Counted from the stretch's first letter, positions 25,414-35,056 are shown. The stretch: DNA of 43,585 nt from Campylobacterales bacterium (GCA_027066435.1 JAMONX010000050.1:1-43585), one strand, 5' to 3'. Notes: generated from the letters alone by a model not told the origin. Translations and numbers: made by a program.

Positions 25414-25905
25414 TTACAGATGCAACTTAAGCCCAAGTGTAAAGTTTGCCGTATCCATATCTTTTATGTCAAAATCATTACCATAATCTGTATAACCCAA
25501 ATAAACACTAACAAAATCATTATAATAATAATCCAGCTCAAGACCATATGTAAATTTTGTTGAGGATTTAGATAGAACTTGTGCTGTTTCAAGTATCTCA
25601 AAATCTCCATCTGTTTTAACTAAACCTATCTTTGGAGTAATAGCAATATATGGAATAAGCGAAAACTGATAAGTAGCAAAAAGTCCATATCTACTAACAT
25701 CTTCTTTTGTAAACTCTGGATGCTCTGAAAAGTTTTTAGTATATTCAAGCCTAACCCCTGCACCCATAAAAAGCTCAACTCCTGCAAAGCCAGTTACATG
25801 ATTTTCTCCATTGTTACCTTTTGAATAACCAAGCCCTGCTTGTCCTAACCAATCAGCTGAGAGTGTACCTGCAAGTAGCATAACTGCTAAAACTATTTTT
25901 TTCAT
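25414..25905 (-). CDS. Small outer-membrane beta-barrel protein
   Basis: 163 aa from ATG 25905, chosen because AAGGAC precedes it and the product then begins with a clean signal peptide (MKKIVLAVMLLAGTLSA). The mature part alternates polar and hydrophobic residues in about eight strands (GVRLEYTKNF, YGLFATYQFSL, VSVYLGYTDYG) and ends NFTLGLKLHL, a C-terminal strand typical of outer membrane barrels, though ending in Leu and not Phe. Ligand unknown. It lies 8 bases upstream of ovoA, so it may be the first gene of that unit. Confidence 0.75.
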   Translation of the reverse strand: MKKIVLAVMLLAGTLSADWLGQAGLGYSKGNNGENHVTGFAGVELFMGAGVRLEYTKNFSEHPEFTKEDVSRYGLFATYQFSLIPYIAITPKIGLVKTDGDFEILETAQVLSKSSTKFTYGLELDYYYNDFVSVYLGYTDYGNDFDIKDMDTANFTLGLKLHL

Positions 25906-26026
25906 GAAAGTCCTTATATGTAATATTTTGATGTAATATAACATTTTTAATCTTTTAAAAGGTGCTAATAGTGAGCTTTACAGGTTTTTCAAAAGTTAAT
26001 GATATACTTCTAAAAAGGTTAATAGC

Positions 26027-26626
26027 TTGTCAAAAATAAAATACAACATCACTAGAAAATTCAACCTTATGCATACCTACATTGAGATAAAACCAGATGC
26101 AAGTGTTGAAGTGAAAACGAACTTGACTACATCAACAAAATCTATCTCAGATTTTGTTGAAAGAAAAAGTAGTTGGATTTTAAAAAAACAATTACTTTTA
26201 CAAAATATTAAAACTATCAAATCTTCGCAACTCTATCTTTTTGGAGAAATATTTGAAAAAGAGCATTTTGGGCTATTTTCACAAAATGAATTGGATGCAT
26301 TTTATAGAGAAAAAGCGATTGAAACAATTAACCCACTTGTAGTTTCTTGGAGTGAGAAGATGCAACTTTTTCCTACATATGTTGGTTATCGAAAAAACAG
26401 AACAAGATGGGGAAGTTGTAGTGGCAAAGATAGACTTTCATTTAATACTCTCTTAGCTCGTACTCCATTAGAGTTTATAGAATATGTCGTTGTACATGAA
26501 CTTTGTCATATCGAACATAAAAACCACTCAAAAACATTTTGGAATCTTCTAAAAGAGCATCTTCCAGACTATAAAAATAGACAAAATCTAGTAAAAACTC
26601 AATCTTATTTGAAAAATTTAGATTAA
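26027..26626 (+). CDS. YgjP-type zinc metallopeptidase
   Basis: 199 aa from a TTG start, soluble. The zinc motif HELCH is at 157-161, with H167 in KNHSKTFW as probable third ligand. The preceding WGSCSGKDRLSFN segment is the hallmark of the YgjP/DUF45 group (M48-like). The second half is well conserved and the front is variable. The substrate is not known to me. It lies 33 bases before uppP on the same strand. Confidence 0.85.
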   Translation: MSKIKYNITRKFNLMHTYIEIKPDASVEVKTNLTTSTKSISDFVERKSSWILKKQLLLQNIKTIKSSQLYLFGEIFEKEHFGLFSQNELDAFYREKAIETINPLVVSWSEKMQLFPTYVGYRKNRTRWGSCSGKDRLSFNTLLARTPLEFIEYVVVHELCHIEHKNHSKTFWNLLKEHLPDYKNRQNLVKTQSYLKNLD

Positions 26627-26659
26627 TTTGCTAATATATATTTATACAAAGGAATTAAA

Positions 26660-27427
26660 TTGGATATTTTTCAAGCTATTATATTAGGAATTATTGAAGG
26701 TCTTACAGAGTTTTTACCAATCTCATCAACTGGGCATCTCATAGTTGCATCTCACTGGATGGGAATAGAACAGACTAAAGCAAACACTGCATTTGAGGTT
26801 ATTATACAACTTGCAGCTATTTTGGCTGTGGTTTTTACTTATAAAGATAAATTTACTCTTGAAAAAATCGATATGTGGATAAAGATATTTATCGCTTTTT
26901 TACCAATTGCAGCTATCGGATATATCTTTAGTGACCAAATTAAAATGATGTTCAATGTAACAATAGTTGCGATTATGTTTATAATCGGAGGTATAGTATT
27001 TTTGGTTCTTGAGAAATTTTATAAAGAAGAGAGCCATACTACAACAGAGGTTGAAGATGTCACATATAGACAAGCAGCTTGGATTGGATTTGCACAAATA
27101 TTTGCTCTAATTCCTGGTACTTCTAGGGCTGGTTCAACCATCGTTGGAGCACTTTTGGTTGGACTCTCACGAAAAGCTAGTGCTGAGTTTTCATTTCTTT
27201 TGGCACTTCCTGTTATGATAACTGTTAGCGGATATGACCTCTTAAAACATTATAAAGATTTTAGTGATGCAAATCTTTTGGCACTTGGAATTGGGTTTGT
27301 TACTGCATTTATTGTGGCTTATTTGACTATGTTACTTTTTATTAAGTTTTTGGAAAAGTTTACATTTGTAGCATTTGGAATTTATCGAATCGTCTTTGGC
27401 GTTATCTTGCTAGCATTTTTTATATAA
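26660..27427 (+). CDS. uppP: Undecaprenyl-diphosphatase
   Basis: Inner-membrane phosphatase that recycles undecaprenyl diphosphate to the carrier lipid for peptidoglycan and envelope polysaccharides; also linked to bacitracin resistance (BacA). 255 aa, about eight helices. The two active-site loops are [15 protein letters not shown] (E17 onward) and [10 protein letters not shown] (R156). A TTG start follows GGAATT. It lies 9 bases before the DedA gene; both deal with envelope lipids. Confidence 0.96.
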   Translation: MDIFQAIILGIIEGLTEFLPISSTGHLIVASHWMGIEQTKANTAFEVIIQLAAILAVVFTYKDKFTLEKIDMWIKIFIAFLPIAAIGYIFSDQIKMMFNVTIVAIMFIIGGIVFLVLEKFYKEESHTTTEVEDVTYRQAAWIGFAQIFALIPGTSRAGSTIVGALLVGLSRKASAEFSFLLALPVMITVSGYDLLKHYKDFSDANLLALGIGFVTAFIVAYLTMLLFIKFLEKFTFVAFGIYRIVFGVILLAFFI

Positions 27428-27436
27428 AGGGTTTTT

Positions 27437-28048
27437 ATGATTAGTGAGATAGTAAGTTTTGTACTAAATCTTGTTGAGCAATGGGGTTATTGGGGTATTT
27501 TTATCATGATGTTTTTGGAGAGTACTTTTTTTCCTTTTCCTAGTGAAGTTGCTATGATACCTGCTGGTTACCTCGCATTTCAAGGCAAGATGAACATTTG
27601 GCTTGCAATTTTTGCAGGAACTACAGGCTCACTTAGTGGAGCTCTTTTTAACTACTTTTTAGCTCGTTCTATGGGACGAACACTCTTAATAAAATATGGT
27701 AAATATGTTTTTGTTAAAGAAAAATCGATTATAAAACTAGAAAAGTTCTTTGCATCTCACGGACACATCTCTACTTTTACAGGCAGGTTAATTCCCGGTA
27801 TCAGACAACTCATCTCACTTCCAGCTGGATTATCAAAGATGAATGTTCTTCAATTTTCTATTTATACCACTTTAGGTGCAGGGATTTGGGTAGCTATTTT
27901 AGCAGCTCTTGGGTATTTCGCGGGAGCAAATGAAGAGCTTTGGAAATCTTATCTTAAAGAGATCATAATTGTACTATTTGTGTTATTAAGCGTAGGTATT
28001 TGGGCTTACATATACAACCTAAAAAAGAAAAAAGCTAAAGAGAATTAA
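27437..28048 (+). CDS. DedA-family membrane protein
   Basis: 203 aa multi-helix inner-membrane protein. Family markers are FLESTFFPFPSE near the front, FAGTTGSLSGALFNYFLAR in the middle and GRLIPGIRQLISLPAGL afterwards, with conserved Arg and Pro of the re-entrant loop. DedA proteins are implicated in moving undecaprenyl phosphate and phospholipids across the inner membrane. Close linkage to uppP (9 bases) agrees with a part in carrier-lipid recycling. Confidence 0.9.
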   Translation: MISEIVSFVLNLVEQWGYWGIFIMMFLESTFFPFPSEVAMIPAGYLAFQGKMNIWLAIFAGTTGSLSGALFNYFLARSMGRTLLIKYGKYVFVKEKSIIKLEKFFASHGHISTFTGRLIPGIRQLISLPAGLSKMNVLQFSIYTTLGAGIWVAILAALGYFAGANEELWKSYLKEIIIVLFVLLSVGIWAYIYNLKKKKAKEN

Positions 28049-28069
28049 GAAAATAACGATAGTACTCAT

Positions 28070-28075
28070 TATAAA
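28070..28075 (+). promoter_or_regulatory. Possible -10 of mqo
   Basis: TATAAA in an AT-rich stretch 21 bases before the mqo ATG, with AAAGGG as ribosome site. The spacing to the start codon is short, so the call is weak. Confidence 0.3.
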
Positions 28076-28095
28076 TAATAAAGGGTATTATCACA

Positions 28096-29466
28096 ATGCA
28101 AAAACAACGCTTTTTCGAAGTTGCCATCATCGGTGGAGGAATTTCAGGAACATCACTACTATACACACTAGCAAAATATTCAGATATAAAAAGTATCGCA
28201 CTTTTTGAAAAGTATGATGATATCGCTACTGTCAATTCAAATGGATTAGGAAACTCACAAACTCTTCACTGTGGAGATATAGAAACAAATTACAATTTAG
28301 AAAAAGCGGCAAAAGTAAAAGAGACTGCATCTATGGTAGAAAACTATGCAAAGATGTACGGATATGATGATAAGTATATCTACAAATGTACAAAAATGGC
28401 ACTAGGAGTTGGCGAAGAAGAAGTTAACTATATCAAAAAAAGATACGATAACTTTAAAGAGCTATACCCATACATGGAGTTTTGGGACAAAGACCAATTA
28501 GCAGAGATAGAGCCTATGTTAGCATATGAGAGAAAAGAAAACATCGTAGCAATGGGAGTCAAAGATAGATACTCAGCTGTAAACTTTGGTGAAATATCAA
28601 AAACTTTTGTTCATAATGCAAAAGAGACAAACAAAGATATAGATGTACACTTAAATGAGGAAGTTTACCATATAGAACAAAAAGGAGATGCATTTGTTAT
28701 TTCTACTATGAAAGGTACTTATTTTGCAAGCTATGTCATCGTAAATGCTGGAGCTCACTCACTTCTTTTAGCACACAATATGGGTTATGGTCATGAGTAT
28801 TCTTGTCTTCCAATAGGCGGAAGTTTCTACTACTCAAAAGATGAAGTTTTAAACTCAAAAGTTTATACAGTTCAAAATCCAAAACTACCGTTTGCTGCAA
28901 TTCACGGTGACCCTGATATCGTTATGAGTAACAAAGTAAGATTTGGACCAACTGCTTTAGCACTTCCAAAATTAGAGAGATATAAGTGGATTAATATCGT
29001 AGAATTTGTAAAGTCTCTTGAACCAAACAAAGATGTAATAAAAGTTTTATACAACCTTATGAAAGATAGTGAGATAAGAAACTATATACTAAAAAACTTT
29101 ACTTATGAAATACCTGGAATCAGAAACTCATTATTTGCAAAAGAAGTTAGAAAAATAGTACCAAGTATTCAAGCTAGTGATTTAATATATGCTGATGGTG
29201 TTGGAGGATTAAGACCACAAGTAATTGACAAAAAAAATCAACAATTACTTCTAGGAGAAGCAACGATAGACACAAAAAAAGGAATAGTATTTAACATGAC
29301 TCCTTCTCCTGGTGCTACTAGCTGCTTAGGGAATGCAAGAAAAGATGCAATAGCTACTTGTGCATTTTTAAATAAAGAATTTAACAATAAAAGATTTGAA
29401 AAAGAGCTTGTAGGCGAGATAAAAAGTTCTAAAAAAACTGTTTATTTTGAAGAGGCATTGGCTTAA
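28096..29466 (+). CDS. mqo: Malate:quinone oxidoreductase
   Basis: 456 aa membrane-associated FAD enzyme that oxidises malate to oxaloacetate and passes electrons to the quinone pool, replacing or joining malate dehydrogenase in the TCA cycle. The dinucleotide fold VAIIGGGISGTSLLY is at 9-23, followed by FEKYDDIATVNSNGLGNSQTLH, a segment specific to the family. The late TPSPGATSCLGNA stretch closes the FAD site. It is a single-gene unit ending in a strong terminator. Confidence 0.88.
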   Translation: MQKQRFFEVAIIGGGISGTSLLYTLAKYSDIKSIALFEKYDDIATVNSNGLGNSQTLHCGDIETNYNLEKAAKVKETASMVENYAKMYGYDDKYIYKCTKMALGVGEEEVNYIKKRYDNFKELYPYMEFWDKDQLAEIEPMLAYERKENIVAMGVKDRYSAVNFGEISKTFVHNAKETNKDIDVHLNEEVYHIEQKGDAFVISTMKGTYFASYVIVNAGAHSLLLAHNMGYGHEYSCLPIGGSFYYSKDEVLNSKVYTVQNPKLPFAAIHGDPDIVMSNKVRFGPTALALPKLERYKWINIVEFVKSLEPNKDVIKVLYNLMKDSEIRNYILKNFTYEIPGIRNSLFAKEVRKIVPSIQASDLIYADGVGGLRPQVIDKKNQQLLLGEATIDTKKGIVFNMTPSPGATSCLGNARKDAIATCAFLNKEFNNKRFEKELVGEIKSSKKTVYFEEALA

Positions 29467-29554
29467 TTATTTGTAGATAACCTATAATAACTAAGGTTTG
29501 TTTTGGTTAAAAATGTCTTTCTTAATATGACTTATTTATAAACTTAAATCTTCT

Positions 29555-29585
29555 AAAAAATATTTCACTTTGAAATATTTTTTTC
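29555..29585 (+). terminator. Terminator after mqo
   Basis: AAATATTTC (29558-29566) pairs with GAAATATTT (29572-29580) around a 5-base loop, extended by flanking A and T runs to about 12 pairs, so it can work in both directions. It marks the left edge of the methyltransferase island. The rest of the 174-base spacer 29467-29640 shows nothing else clear. Confidence 0.75.
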
Positions 29586-29640
29586 TGAAACTTCATATTT
29601 AAGATAAACTAGTCATAATAAATTTTTAATAAGGACAAAA

Positions 29641-30654
29641 TTGTTTGAAATATCACAGAGAAGATACTTAGGTAATAAAAATTCTATTTTAAATTTTATT
29701 GAAAATATAATCAAAAATGAAATTGGACATTTTAATTCATTATGTGATATTTTTGCAGGAACTGGTGTAGTTGGTAGTTATTTTAATGAAAAGAACAATA
29801 AAATTATAACTAATGATTTGCTATATCATAATTATATATCATTAAGTGCTTTTTTAAATCAAGATAGTTTTAATCAAGAAAAAATACTAGAATTGATAAA
29901 TAATTTTAATAATTTTTCGGCAAAAAAAGAAAATTATTTTTCTATCAATTTTGGAGGTAAATACTTTTCTGAGGATAATGCAAAGAAAATAGGCTTTATA
30001 AGAGAGCAAATTAGAAAACTATTTATTGAAGACAAAATAAACTTAAAAGAAAAATTTATTTTACTAACATCTTTAAATTATTCAATCGATAGAATTGCAA
30101 ATACTGTTGGACATTATGATGCTTATATTAAAAAAGAAATGAAAAATTCAAAATTTGAATTAAAAATGCTAAATACAGACATTGAAAAAAATAAAAAAAA
30201 TAAAATTTACAATAAAGATGCAAATTACTTAATAAAAGATATTGAGTGTGATATTTTATATCTTGACCCACCATATAATTCAAGACAGTATAGTGATGCA
30301 TATCATGTACTAGAAAATCTGACTTTATGGCAAAAACCAGAAGTTTTTGGAGTAGCTAAGAAATTTGATAGAAATAAGATAAAAAGTGAGTATTGCAAAG
30401 TTACTGCAATTAAGAGTTTTGAAGATTTAATCATAAATGCAAAATGTAAATATATACTTTTATCATATAACAATATGGGAAATAATGGTAATCACAGAAG
30501 TAATGCTAAAATTAGCGATGATGATATTTTAAGGATATTAAATTTAAGAGGGACACCTAAAATTTTTGAACAAAATTATAAAGAGTTTAATGCAGGTAAA
30601 GAAAAAAGGAATGATAATAAAGAGAGAATCTTTTTTGTGAAAGTTACAAGATGA
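29641..30654 (+). CDS. D12-class adenine-specific DNA methyltransferase
   Basis: 337 aa from a TTG start with AAGGAC upstream. The SAM-binding motif CDIFAGTGVVG is at 35-45 after RRYLGNKNSIL, and the catalytic motif DPPYNSRQY at 209-217. This motif order (FxGxG first, DPPY second) is that of D12/alpha enzymes such as Dam and DpnM, which make N6-methyladenine. The target sequence cannot be read from it. The gene is much more AT-rich and Lys/Asn/Ile-rich than its neighbours, suggesting transfer. It overlaps the next methyltransferase frame. Confidence 0.88.
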   Translation: MFEISQRRYLGNKNSILNFIENIIKNEIGHFNSLCDIFAGTGVVGSYFNEKNNKIITNDLLYHNYISLSAFLNQDSFNQEKILELINNFNNFSAKKENYFSINFGGKYFSEDNAKKIGFIREQIRKLFIEDKINLKEKFILLTSLNYSIDRIANTVGHYDAYIKKEMKNSKFELKMLNTDIEKNKKNKIYNKDANYLIKDIECDILYLDPPYNSRQYSDAYHVLENLTLWQKPEVFGVAKKFDRNKIKSEYCKVTAIKSFEDLIINAKCKYILLSYNNMGNNGNHRSNAKISDDDILRILNLRGTPKIFEQNYKEFNAGKEKRNDNKERIFFVKVTR

Positions 30655-30668
30655 AAAAAGGAGGCATT

Positions 30669-31580
30669 ATGCAGTTGAATAAGATTTATAATGATGATTG
30701 CATTTCAATATTAAATGATTCTAATAAAATCTTTCCAAATAGTATTCAAGTTGTTTTTGCAGATCCACCATATAATTTATCTGGAAATGGATTAAAATCA
30801 AAGGATAGTACAACAGGTGGGGACTTTACGATGGTTAATGAAGATTGGGATAAAATGGAAGAATCTGAATTTATAAATTTTACTAATGAATGGGTAAAAT
30901 CATGTAAAAAAATTTTAAAACCAAATGGCTCAATATTTATAGCTTGTAGCTATCATAATATAGGCGAATCAATAATGAGTTTAAAAGCCAATGGATTTGA
31001 AGTAAAAAATATAGTTACTTGGAATAAATCCAATGCAATGCCAAACCTTACAAGAAGAGTTTTAACTCATACTACAGAGTTTATAATATGGGCAGTCAAA
31101 GGTAAAGGCTGGGTTTTTAACTATGAAAAATTAAAAGAACTTAATCCTGATAAGAAAAAAGATGGAGCAGTTAAGCAAATGAGAGATATTTGGACTATGC
31201 CACTTTGTCAAGGACGAGAACGATTAAGAGATGAAGATGGGAAAAAGGCACTGCATCCAACCCAAAAACCAGAAGAACTTTTAAAAAGAATAATATTAGG
31301 ATTTTCAAATGAAAACGATGTAATACTAGACCCATTTGCAGGAAGTGGGACAACACCATATATTGCTAAAAAATATAATAGAAATTTTATAGCAATAGAA
31401 AAAGAAAAGAAATATTTTTGTGCAATAGAAGAAAGAGTATGTAAAACTGAAATAAAAAAACCAACACAATATACCAAACAAAACACAACAAAACACCAAA
31501 GTGAACAAGACTATTTATCTGGATTATTTGGTTTTTCAAGTCAAGATAACACAAAGCAAGCTCGAAAGATACAAATGTAA
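30669..31580 (+). CDS. Beta-class DNA methyltransferase, DpnA/MboII-like
   Basis: 303 aa from ATG 30669, chosen because AAAGGAGG lies just before it; an ATG at 30651 overlapping the previous stop would add six residues. The catalytic motif FADPPYNLSG comes first (about residue 30) and the SAM motif DPFAGSGTT last (about 221-229), the beta-class order. TWNKSNAMPNLTRR and HPTQKPEELL recall M.DpnA. Paired N6-adenine methyltransferases are usual in type II/IIS systems with a nuclease, but only about 100 bases follow before lysA, so no nuclease gene fits. AT-rich like its partner. Confidence 0.88.
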   Translation: MQLNKIYNDDCISILNDSNKIFPNSIQVVFADPPYNLSGNGLKSKDSTTGGDFTMVNEDWDKMEESEFINFTNEWVKSCKKILKPNGSIFIACSYHNIGESIMSLKANGFEVKNIVTWNKSNAMPNLTRRVLTHTTEFIIWAVKGKGWVFNYEKLKELNPDKKKDGAVKQMRDIWTMPLCQGRERLRDEDGKKALHPTQKPEELLKRIILGFSNENDVILDPFAGSGTTPYIAKKYNRNFIAIEKEKKYFCAIEERVCKTEIKKPTQYTKQNTTKHQSEQDYLSGLFGFSSQDNTKQARKIQM

Positions 31581-31647
31581 AGTTATCTTGTCTCTTAATT
31601 CAGCTATTGTGATGGCATTATATTCGGGTTAAAAAGCTTCTTTTTGA

Positions 31648-31653
31648 TATCAT
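31648..31653 (+). promoter_or_regulatory. Possible extended -10 before lysA
   Basis: TGATATCAT at 31645-31653 lies 26 bases before the lysA ATG. It would start the long lysA-pheA-hisC-fliFGH-dxs run. Confidence 0.4.
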
Positions 31654-31678
31654 CGCTTAAAAAACAGGTTATTTTAAA

Positions 31679-32884
31679 ATGATAAATTTTCAAGCACTTG
31701 GTGAAAAATATAATACTCCACTTTATCTATATGATTTTAATCATATTACAACAAGATACAATACACTAAAAGAGGCTTTTCGCGCGAAAAAGTCACTCAT
31801 ATGTTATGCGGTAAAGGCAAACTCAAACTTATCAGTTATAAAACATTTGGCAGATTTGGGTGCTGGGTGTGATTGTGTCTCTATTGGGGAAGTTAGGAGA
31901 GCATTTTTAGCTGGGGTCGCTAATTATAAGATCATATTTAGTGGTGTTGGAAAAAGAGATGAAGAGATAAAAGAAGCTATAAAAAAAGATATTTTGATGA
32001 TAAATCTTGAAAGCGAAGCAGAACTTTTGCGAGTAGAGGCTAAAGCAAAAGAGCTTGGAAAAGTTGCAAGAATAAGCATAAGAGTAAATCCAAACATCGA
32101 CCCCAAAACACATCCTTACATCTCAACTGGGCTTAATTCTAACAAATTTGGTGTAGATATTGACGATGCAAAGCGGATGTATATCAAAGCTAAAAATTCA
32201 TCTTTTTTAGATCCTGTGGGGATTCATTTTCATATAGGTTCGCAGCTAACAGAGCTTGAACCTATAAGAGAATCTAGTGAGATAGTAGCTGATTTGGTGA
32301 GGAGTTTGAAAGTTCTTGATATCAACATCAAATTTTTTGATATCGGTGGAGGACTAGGGATAAAATATAAAGATGAGACACTGATAACTCCTTATGATTA
32401 TGCTCAGGCAATTTTTGGCACTTTACAATCACTTGATGTTACAATTTTGTGTGAGCCAGGTAGATTTTTGGTAGGCGAGAGTGGATATTTTTTGACAAAA
32501 GTTCTTTATGAGAAACAAAATGGCGATAAAAGATTTGTGATAGTAGATGGAGCTATGAATGACCTTATCAGACCTGCTCTTTATGGTAGTTTCCATGAAG
32601 TAGAAGTTTTAAATGATTCAGAAAACGAAAGTTTAGCTGATATTGTAGGTCCCGTGTGTGAAAGTGGTGACTTTTTTGCAAAAAATCTATCTTTAAAAGA
32701 GACAAAAACAGGCGACCTTATCGTTATAAAAGCAGCTGGAGCTTACTGTTTTACGATGAGCAGTAACTATAATACAAGAGGAAAAGTTGCTGAAGTTGCC
32801 ATAGAAGATGGAAAAGATAGATTAATCCGAAGAAGAGAATCATTTGAAGACTTGATAGAACTCGAAAAGGAGTATTTAAAATAA
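31679..32884 (+). CDS. lysA: Diaminopimelate decarboxylase
   Basis: PLP enzyme making L-lysine from meso-diaminopimelate. 401 aa, alanine-racemase-like barrel plus C-terminal beta domain. The PLP lysine is at about K46 in YAVKANSNL. HFHIGSQ and GGGLGIKY are the substrate and phosphate segments, and VCESGDFF carries the cysteine of the second active site half. It ends 1 base before pheA, in a tightly packed run that extends to dxs. Confidence 0.96.
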   Translation: MINFQALGEKYNTPLYLYDFNHITTRYNTLKEAFRAKKSLICYAVKANSNLSVIKHLADLGAGCDCVSIGEVRRAFLAGVANYKIIFSGVGKRDEEIKEAIKKDILMINLESEAELLRVEAKAKELGKVARISIRVNPNIDPKTHPYISTGLNSNKFGVDIDDAKRMYIKAKNSSFLDPVGIHFHIGSQLTELEPIRESSEIVADLVRSLKVLDINIKFFDIGGGLGIKYKDETLITPYDYAQAIFGTLQSLDVTILCEPGRFLVGESGYFLTKVLYEKQNGDKRFVIVDGAMNDLIRPALYGSFHEVEVLNDSENESLADIVGPVCESGDFFAKNLSLKETKTGDLIVIKAAGAYCFTMSSNYNTRGKVAEVAIEDGKDRLIRRRESFEDLIELEKEYLK

Positions 32885-32885
32885 G

Positions 32886-33956
32886 ATGAATTTAGATGAA
32901 CTTAGAATACAGATAAACGAGATTGACAATAAACTTTTAAAACTACTAAACAAGAGAATGGAGTATGTTCAAGAAGTTGGTAAACTAAAACAGAATGATG
33001 GTTCTAGCATCTATAGACCAGAGAGAGAACAAGAGATTATCCAGCGACTTTACTCTCAAAATGATGGAGATTTAACTATTGAAGCAATTGAAGCGATATA
33101 TATGGAGATATTTGCGGCTAGTAGAAACCTTGAACTTCCTGAAAAAGTTGCATATCTTGGACCTGAGGGGAGTTACTCACACCAAGTAGCTGAGAGTAAA
33201 TTTGGGGCAATGAGTAGTTATCTTCCATTAAACTCTATTGAATCAGTTTTTAGAGTCCTTGACAATAAAGAGGTAAAGTTTGGTGTAGTTCCTATCGAAA
33301 ATAATACTGACGGTGCAGTTGGTGCGACACTTGATTGTCTAAGTAAATATGATTCATTGATTGTTGCTGAAGTTTTTATGGATATTCATCACTCATTTTC
33401 AACCCAAGCTGAAGACTTAAAAGATATCAAACGGATATACTCACATCCTCAAGGCTACAACCAATGCAAAAATTTCCTAGAAGAACACTTTTTACAAGAT
33501 GTAGAGTTTATACCAACAAGATCAACTTCAGCGGCTGCAAGGAAGGCAAAAGAAGACCCAAATTCTGCTGCTATCTGTTCTCACATAGCAGCAAAACTCT
33601 ATAAATTACCAATCTATTTTGAAAAAATTGAGGACAATTTGGCAAATCAAACTAGATTTTTAATCCTTAGTGATTTTAAAAACCAAAAAAGCCAAAATGA
33701 TAAAACATCAATTTTAGCAAAAGTTGAAGATAGACCAGGTAGTTTGGTTGATTTTTTGAAAAGCTTTCAAGATATCGGTATTAACTTAACCAAAATTGAG
33801 TCAAGACCTACAAAAGAGAAGAAGTTTCAATCAATATTTTTTATAGATTTCAAAGGGCATATTGACAATGAAGAGGTTAAAAAGCTTGTGAAGAATTCAC
33901 CAAATAAGATAAAATGGCTAGGAAGTTATGTCAATGGAGAGATAGATGCAATTTAA
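32886..33956 (+). CDS. pheA: Bifunctional chorismate mutase / prephenate dehydratase
   Basis: 356 aa, converts chorismate through prephenate to phenylpyruvate. The chorismate mutase domain (about 2-82, LDELRIQINEIDNKLLKLL) is followed by prephenate dehydratase (about 86-270, AYLGPEGSYSHQVA and the catalytic NQTRFLIL) and a C-terminal ACT domain (about 277-350, VEDRPGSLVDFL and IESRP) for phenylalanine feedback. It overlaps hisC by 11 bases. Confidence 0.96.
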   Translation: MNLDELRIQINEIDNKLLKLLNKRMEYVQEVGKLKQNDGSSIYRPEREQEIIQRLYSQNDGDLTIEAIEAIYMEIFAASRNLELPEKVAYLGPEGSYSHQVAESKFGAMSSYLPLNSIESVFRVLDNKEVKFGVVPIENNTDGAVGATLDCLSKYDSLIVAEVFMDIHHSFSTQAEDLKDIKRIYSHPQGYNQCKNFLEEHFLQDVEFIPTRSTSAAARKAKEDPNSAAICSHIAAKLYKLPIYFEKIEDNLANQTRFLILSDFKNQKSQNDKTSILAKVEDRPGSLVDFLKSFQDIGINLTKIESRPTKEKKFQSIFFIDFKGHIDNEEVKKLVKNSPNKIKWLGSYVNGEIDAI

Positions 33957-35049
33957 CAAAGAGTTAGAACAGATAAAAACTTACGAGGGGGGAAAACCTA
34001 TCGAGATGGTTGTTAGAGAGTTTGGAATTGACCCAAAAGACATCATAAAACTAGCCTCAAATGAGAATCCATTTGGGGTTAGTCCAAAAGTAGTAGAAAC
34101 CATCTCAAAAAATGCTTCATCAGTCTATATGTACCCAGATGACAGCATGAAAGATATAAAAGAGGCATTGGCAAAGAAGTATCAAGTAACTTCCAAAAAC
34201 CTCATAATAGGTGCTGGAAGTGATGAAGTCATCTCTTTTGCCATCAGAGTCAAAGCAAACAAACATAAAAAATTGCTAATGGCAAAAACAACCTTTGCGA
34301 TGTATGAAATCTATGCTAAACAAATTGGAGCAAAGGTTATAAAAACTCCTTCACATCAACATAATTTGGCGGAACTTTTGCATCTGTATAAAAAGGTAAA
34401 AGATATAGGTATTATATTTTTATGCCTTCCAAACAATCCACTTGGAGAGTGTCTTGATAAAGAGGATGTTTTTGATTTTCTTAAAAAGATAGATAACAAC
34501 ACATTAGTTGTAATAGATGGAGCTTATCAGGACTTTGCACAAAACAAAGATGAGAAAAAAAAGATTGACCCAAAAGAGTTAATCGAAACTTTTCCAAACA
34601 CTCTATATCTTGGAACATTTTCAAAATCTTATGGTCTTGGTGGGATGCGTGTGGGTTATGGAATCGCTGGAGAAGAAGTTATGGATGCACTTTACAAGAT
34701 GCGCCCTCCTTTTAATGTCACAACACTCTCTTTAAAAGCTGCACTTACGGCATTAGAAGATAAAGAGTTTGTAGAAAAAACAATTAATTCAAACTTCAAA
34801 GAGATGAAAAAGTATGAAGATTTTGCAAAGGAAAATAAAATAACCTTTATAGATAGCTACACAAATTTTATTACTTTTACTTTTAAACAAACTATGAATG
34901 CTACAAACATTGCTCAAATATTATTAAAAAAGGGTATAATTATCAGAGATTTAACAAGCTATGGTGTCAATGGTATAAGAGTCACGATTGGAACCCCTGA
35001 ACAAAATAGCAGATTTCTTGAAGCCTTTAAAAAGGTTTTGACTACATAG
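33946..35049 (+). CDS. hisC: Histidinol-phosphate aminotransferase
   Basis: 367 aa class II PLP aminotransferase. ASNENPFG and LPNNPLGE are the family segments, and the Schiff-base lysine is at about K227 in TFSKSYGLGGMRVGY. It transaminates imidazole acetol phosphate in histidine synthesis; because it is cotranscribed with pheA it may also transaminate phenylpyruvate and related aromatic keto acids, which is known for some HisC proteins. The start overlaps pheA by 11 bases. Confidence 0.93.
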   Translation: MQFNKELEQIKTYEGGKPIEMVVREFGIDPKDIIKLASNENPFGVSPKVVETISKNASSVYMYPDDSMKDIKEALAKKYQVTSKNLIIGAGSDEVISFAIRVKANKHKKLLMAKTTFAMYEIYAKQIGAKVIKTPSHQHNLAELLHLYKKVKDIGIIFLCLPNNPLGECLDKEDVFDFLKKIDNNTLVVIDGAYQDFAQNKDEKKKIDPKELIETFPNTLYLGTFSKSYGLGGMRVGYGIAGEEVMDALYKMRPPFNVTTLSLKAALTALEDKEFVEKTINSNFKEMKKYEDFAKENKITFIDSYTNFITFTFKQTMNATNIAQILLKKGIIIRDLTSYGVNGIRVTIGTPEQNSRFLEAFKKVLTT

Positions 35050-35056
35050 GAATAAA

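Noticed and set aside
25906-25944. Upstream start of the small outer-membrane barrel
   Set aside because: The extra 13 residues would precede a clean MKK signal peptide, which has AAGGAC in front of its ATG.
31581-31678. Restriction endonuclease remnant after the methyltransferases
   Set aside because: The 98-base spacer has no frame long enough and no recognisable motif; it appears to hold only the lysA promoter.
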